The notes under the pieces: model-generated
The model's input: only the letters and a program-made list of their open reading frames with translations
Told to the model about the DNA's origin: nothing
Databases searched by the model: none
Source of the DNA: Megalobrama amblycephala
Taxonomy: Eukaryota; Chordata; Actinopteri; Cypriniformes; Xenocyprididae
NCBI RefSeq assembly: GCF_018812025.1
Contig: NC_063051.1
Span: forward strand, 5,085,896-5,149,895
Length of the DNA: 64,000 nt
Direction of reading: 5' to 3'
Position numbers and translations under genes: made by a program
In this document: positions 36,901 through 42,900 of the stretch, piece by piece
How the letters are laid out: the number at the start of each line of letters is the position of its first letter
Position numbering within the stretch: position 1 is the stretch's first letter

Positions 36901-39900
36901 TACAACTGTGATATTTAGGAGGAAGAGCTTTTGGCTTTTAAGAAAACATAAATTTCATTAGAAGCAGTCAGTTGTGGTCTAGTCGAGGGTACCGTCAGAA
37001 TTAATAGGTTTAACTTAAATAACACATACCAATGTACACTACCGTTCAAAACTTTGGGCGTGTCTCAATCAGCTCCCTAGCTTCCGAGCTCGTGAATCAG
37101 TATATCGTGTACATGAATTCGGGCACTGGTAAGGACAGTAAAGGACGCTGGTTCACTAAACATTGGGACACTTATGACTCTATTTCCGGCGACGTGACAA
37201 CATCCTCACTGTACAACGTCAATACTGGTATTTATGAACAACAGCCTAGCTTATATCTTTCTGACATTAATTGTAATGTTATTTAAAGTACATTATGATA
37301 AATTCTTTGCTTGCTACATATACATGCAACATTTCAGCCATAAGTAAATTATAAATGTTAGCTAGATTATGTTCATTACCTATCTAGAGATGTACATTTA
37401 CGCTGAAATATAATAAAATAATGGTCTGTATTTTTAAAGGTGCCCTAGAACCCCTTTTCAAAAGATGTAATATAAGTCTAAGGTGTCCCCTGAATGTGTC
37501 TGTGAAGTTTCAGCTCAAAATACCCCATAGATTGTTTTTTTAATTAATTTTTTTAACTGCCTATTTTGAGCCATTATTACATATGCACCGATTAAGCGTG
37601 CGGCCCCTTTAAATCTCCTGCTCCCCCGCCCCCGCGAGCTCTCAACTGCCTTAAACAGCAAACACAAAGTTCACACAGCTAATATAACCCTCAAAATGGA
37701 TCTTTACAAAGTGTTCATCATGCATACATCGATTCCTGTGAGTAGAGTATATATTTGGATGTTTGCATTTAATTCTGAATGAGTTTAAGGCTGTGCTCCG
37801 TGGCTAACGGCTAATGCTACACTGTTGGAGAGATTTATAAAGAATGAAGTTGTGTTTGTGCATTATACAGACTGCAAGTGTTTAATAATGAAAATAGCGA
37901 CGACTCTCATCTCTGTGAATACAGTAATAAACGATGGTAACTTTAACCACATTTAACAGTACATTAGCAACATGCTAACGAAACATTTAGAAAGGCAATT
38001 TACAAATATCACTAAAAATATAATGATATCATGGATCATGTCAGTTATTATTGCTCCATCTGCCATTTTTCGCTATTGTCCTTGCTTGCTTACCTAGTCT
38101 GATGATTCAGCTGTGCACATCCAGACGTTTTGCCCCAGTGTAATGGCTTGAACATGAGCTGGCATATGCAAATATCGGGGGCGTACACCCCGACTGTTAC
38201 GTAACAGTCGGTGTTATGTTGAGATTCGCCTGTTCTTCGGAGGTCTTTTAAACAAATGAGATTTACGTATATACGAAGGAGGAAACAATGGAGTTTGAGA
38301 CTCACTGTATGTCATTTCCATGTACTGAACTCTTGTTATTCAACTATGCCAAGATAAATTCAATTTTTCATTCGATGGCACCTTTAAAAACATCTATCAC
38401 GCATTGTTATGTGTAGTGAGTTGGCTCACGTGAATTAAGTTTCACGCTTCAGAAACTCCGTTAAGGGAGCATAGTGAGAATCGATGCTCCCTGGTTTTCA
38501 CGGTGCATTGTGGGACTTTTTAGAGAGCGAATGTTTCAGTGCCCTGGAAGGATTCTGCGATTGAGACAGCCCTTAAAATGGCCGACTCCAGGCTAGGGGA
38601 GACTAGGGAGCTGATTGAGATGCACACTTTGTTTTTATAAAAAAAAATGAATACTTTTATTAAGCATTAAATTGATCAAAAGTGACAGTCAAGACTTTTA
38701 CATTGTTATGAACATTTCTATTTCAAATAAATGCTGTTCTTTCTAGTCATCAAAGAATCTTGAAATGATTTAAACAAAAATACTAAGCAGCACAACTGTT
38801 TTTAACATTGATGATAATAAGAAGAAATGTTTCTTGAGCAGCTAATAAGCATATGATTACTGAAGGATCATGTGACACTGAAGACTGGAGTAATGATGCT
38901 GAAAATTCAGCTTTTTAATTTTTAAACAAATTTTACTGTATTTTTGAGCAAATAAATGCAACCTTGGTGAGCATAAAAGACTTCTTTCAAAAACTTTTTT
39001 TTTTTTTAAATTACCGACCTTTGGAATGATACAGTAGTATAATTTCTTGGGTTTTATATAATCCTATGGGTGTAAAAGAATACAGCAACTCCATTTTCTT
39101 TAAAAAGCTTTCTTGAGAGAAAAGCCGAAGCCAGCCAAGTGCACTTCTCTGACTCAGCTCTGAGTTACTTTTCCATGGAATCTGAAACCGAGATGCAAAA
39201 TAGCCTGGCTCGTTGTTGTGTTCTCAAAGTTCACTCCGGCCCCGGCAGACACTGAAATACCACCAGTCTCTGTTGGAACACTGACAATTTCTCTTGACAA
39301 AGAAAGTAGCAGGATGTTCTTTGGAGACTCTTCCTCCACTTACTGTTTTGCAGCAGAATTGGCCACCCTTCAGTCAACATTAACTGCCTCAACTGTTCTT
39401 TGCTAACACAGTAAGAAATGACTGCTGGGGTGGACTGAACTTTCCGGGTGCCTCTTGACCAGATTGGATGCTATAAGACAAGCCTTGAAGAATGTCTGAG
39501 AGAACTTAGCGAAATTCTCTTTTTTTAGGTCAAGAAATTATCTTTAGAGTGTCACCAATCTTATCTTGTACTGCTGTAAAGTTCACTGAATGATGGGGGT
39601 AGGTTTTATCAAACACAGAAAGAGAAAATGTCCCCAGAAAGCAAGACAATACACAGCTGGTACCAGTGTTGAGGAAACTACTTTGAAATGATAGCTTGCC
39701 AAATTATTAATATAGTGTATTTTCATAATAAGTACAGTAGTTGAACTATAGTAACACTGTTCCTTAAAAAAAAAAAAAGATATGCTACAAACTACTAAAA
39801 ATAGATAAATATCCAATGACAATTTAGGATTTATCAAAAAAATAATCAATTAGGGTGACACGTTAAACTTGAACAGATACATTTACTCCAAGCAGAACCA

Positions 39901-42900
39901 TTTTGTTTAAAAAAAAAAAAAATCTGGCACAAAATATTTGGGTTTTTTTAATTAAAACTTTCAATTAGGGTGACAATAGCTGGGTTTCCATCCAAATGTG
40001 AAGCGAATCTTTGCAAAAAATCAAAAAACAAATGCAAATTAGGTGCATTTCAAGTTGTTTGAGCGGATGACGGTGGTATTGGTAACCTAGTAACTAACAG
40101 TAAATAAAACACCATCACCAGAAACAGCTGATTAGTCATGTGGGTTTAATGTTTGCTACGTCATCATTTATTTGGCAAATGCGTTTCCATCTCCCATTAT
40201 TCGCATGAACTCTTTTTTGCACAATTCAAAAACCACCTCAAGCAACCGTAAAAACTTTTTTCCCTGACATTTGGCGTTTCCATCACTCATTTCTAATGCG
40301 ATACTTCAAAATGGGTGATGAAAACATTGTCAATGTCAAACTTGAACAGATGCATTTACTTAAATAAATAATTAATTTAATTAAAAAAAAAGTTAAGAAT
40401 TAAAAAAGAAGACCTAAATTGGTGCACATATTTTTTTTTGGTTGTTTGTTAATTTACATGAACAAAATGAACTAATTCATTACAACTTTACAACATTTCA
40501 AATGAGAGACTTGCCAACTTTCCAACGAGAGAGAGTGAACTGATTTGCAAGAATAAATCGAATTTTCCATCAGAGATGGCTGTTTGGTCATGCATTACTC
40601 GTTCAAAAAAGTAGTTTGTTACCAGAAAAGATATTATTTTAAAAACAACTGAACTATTGTCATGCTACTGACAAATGTAGATAGCAGCACCGCTACTTTT
40701 AGCTGCTTCCAACACTGGTTGATAGACTGTTTCCTCTCTTTTACAGTTCAAAAATGAAACAGTTACATGTAGAAAATGTTTAAAAGCAACCACGCAGTCA
40801 CTTGGTTCAGGAAAATGACTTTCATGACAATCCAAAACCAAATATACCTAATATCTGTGAGAAAGGAATTAAAGAATTAAGGGAGTGCAGTGTATTTCAG
40901 TGTGACAAAGTTGAAAATGACTATTTTGCATGTTGTTGAATATATGCATGAGCCTCTTAATTTCCTTTCCACCTGAGTTTATTTATTGTTACATTTCTGC
41001 ATAAATAAACCAATAGCTGGGTCAAAAGTCAAACTTATTCGACCTTGCAGACTCTCGCTGTATTGTTTGTGCAAAAGTAAAGGTAGTATCATGACTTAAA
41101 CTGTCACTGCGCTCCTCTTCTTCTCGTACATTGATACTCTCGTAATGTCCAGTTAAATTGGTGTTTTCCACAAAATGCACTAAAGGGAAATGTAAGTGTT
41201 TAAATCGAATGTCACTCACAAGGTTATAACTTCCCTCCCTAGTGCTTGCCTGAGCATTTACATGATGCTGACCCAAGCTATGAAACACAATATACCACAG
41301 AGCTAGAGCACGCTGCTATTTTCAGAGCAGACGCCTCACCAGGGAATACGCAGGACAGTATCTAAGAATCTCTAGCACAAATTAGTCATTTAGACCCCTC
41401 CCATTTTCAAAGCCAATTTCAGTCCTTACAACAGCATGCATTACCCTCTCAGAAAGATAAATTTGGCATGCTAATGCCTAAAGCTCGTGCTGAGATGTGT
41501 ACACACCACAGAAGTAATGAATCTTGAACATATCTTCATAAGTAGGCTAAATTGCCTTTTTGTAATTTTTTTAGATCAGTTTTAGTGAAGCTAGTTGATG
41601 CACATTTAAATTGTTGACACTGGTGAAACTCTGGAAAGCAAATGAAAATGGGTCACAGTCGGATGCCACTAGGATAGGCTGCTAGAAATACAGTAGTTTA
41701 TGCAATGGCAACCCCGAAGGACAGATAAATTGCCTCTCACCTGGAAAATCAATAGTAATCAGTGCCAATCCTTTTCAAGTTGATTCTTATGGGAATAAGC
41801 TGCCAATTTGCCAAAACCAACTGCTTAAATGGTTTGTAATAGCAATGAAAGGATGCATAAACTGCTAGCATAGAATGCTAGATCGGGCTCATTCCTACCT
41901 GTACTGAGGGGAAGGGACTCCAGATGCCTCACAGGTTAAAACAGCCTCCTGTTCAGCGGAATGGATGGGCAGTATCAGGTCCTCTGGTTCTGTTTTCCAG
42001 CTTGGACCAAGAAACTGTGTGTCTTCTGCGTGTGCTGATGAGACTAGGACAGAAGAATCCCATTTGGTTTACATTTAATTAAAAATTAAAACACCAATGT
42101 CCAATTTTGTGCTGTTATTGAAATTTCCTTAAAGGTTTAGAAGCATAAATAGATCTCAGTGATTCGTTCAATATCCATATCTAGTTGAGACAAGTCTTTA
42201 ACCACAAAGTGAAAACAGGAAACAAAGCATTATATATATATATTACAAAAGAGGGTCAACAGCTTAAAATTTTCGTAACCTGGCCTAAAATATAGTGCTT
42301 GAATAAAAAAGAATAATGGCAATATTGTTTGATTAAATTGTGCATGCTTTGACAGCTGCTTTCATTTGATAATACTACCAGAACTACAGCAAATGGCATT
42401 ATTCACATATATTTTGCAGCTCCATACACTTCATTTTTTCTAAAAGTGCGCTTCAGGTGACATCACACCCCCGTTGTCAGATGTAATATATCTAAATAGA
42501 TTCAAAACACTTGCAGCCATTATTTTCTCTGTATTAATTAACATTATACAGGGATACACCCTGCAGCCATATTTGTGAGACATAGAAGAGAATTCTGCAA
42601 ACATGCTGAAACACCATGCTACAGGAAAATATACTCCTGTGTCAGCTGCTGTTGTGGAAATATCAACAGAAAAACGATTGTGTTTTTCATTTCTGAAATT
42701 ACACACCAGTACTATAGGTTATTTGATGCATGTACCGGTTATAATTGTTCTGTGTTTCGGTTTCATGAATACAAGATGAAAAGAAAATGATTTAGTCTAT
42801 ATTTCTCCACACAATAGCATTTGCACATCTCATTGATCAAACCTTCTGTTATAAATACAGCCATCAATGCAAAAAAAAATAAGTTGCCTCTGTTGTTGCA

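Larger units (their letters stand above)
37035..39039. mobile_element. Outer layer of a three-deep nest: AAGTTTGGG-family element
   Basis: Left end TACACTACCGTTCAAAACTT then TG at 37035-37056; the rest of the element resumes at 38632 and ends ACCGACCTTTGGAATGATAC then AGTAGTA. Internal family blocks are present only in the right part. Confidence 0.7.
28828..41898 (-). other. Contactin intron within Ig1 (13.1 kb)
   Basis: Largest intron. Holds poly-A and TA satellites, two nested TTAA elements (31513-33808), a GTTGGTGAAAGTTAC repeat (34010-34188), an hAT-like element (34190-35209), a SINE-like piece (36120-36220) and a three-layer nest (37035-39039). A repeat with GCTGGGTTTCCATCC lies around 39970-40330. 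I see no gene in 28900-30930, 35220-37030, or 39050-41890. Confidence 0.85.
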
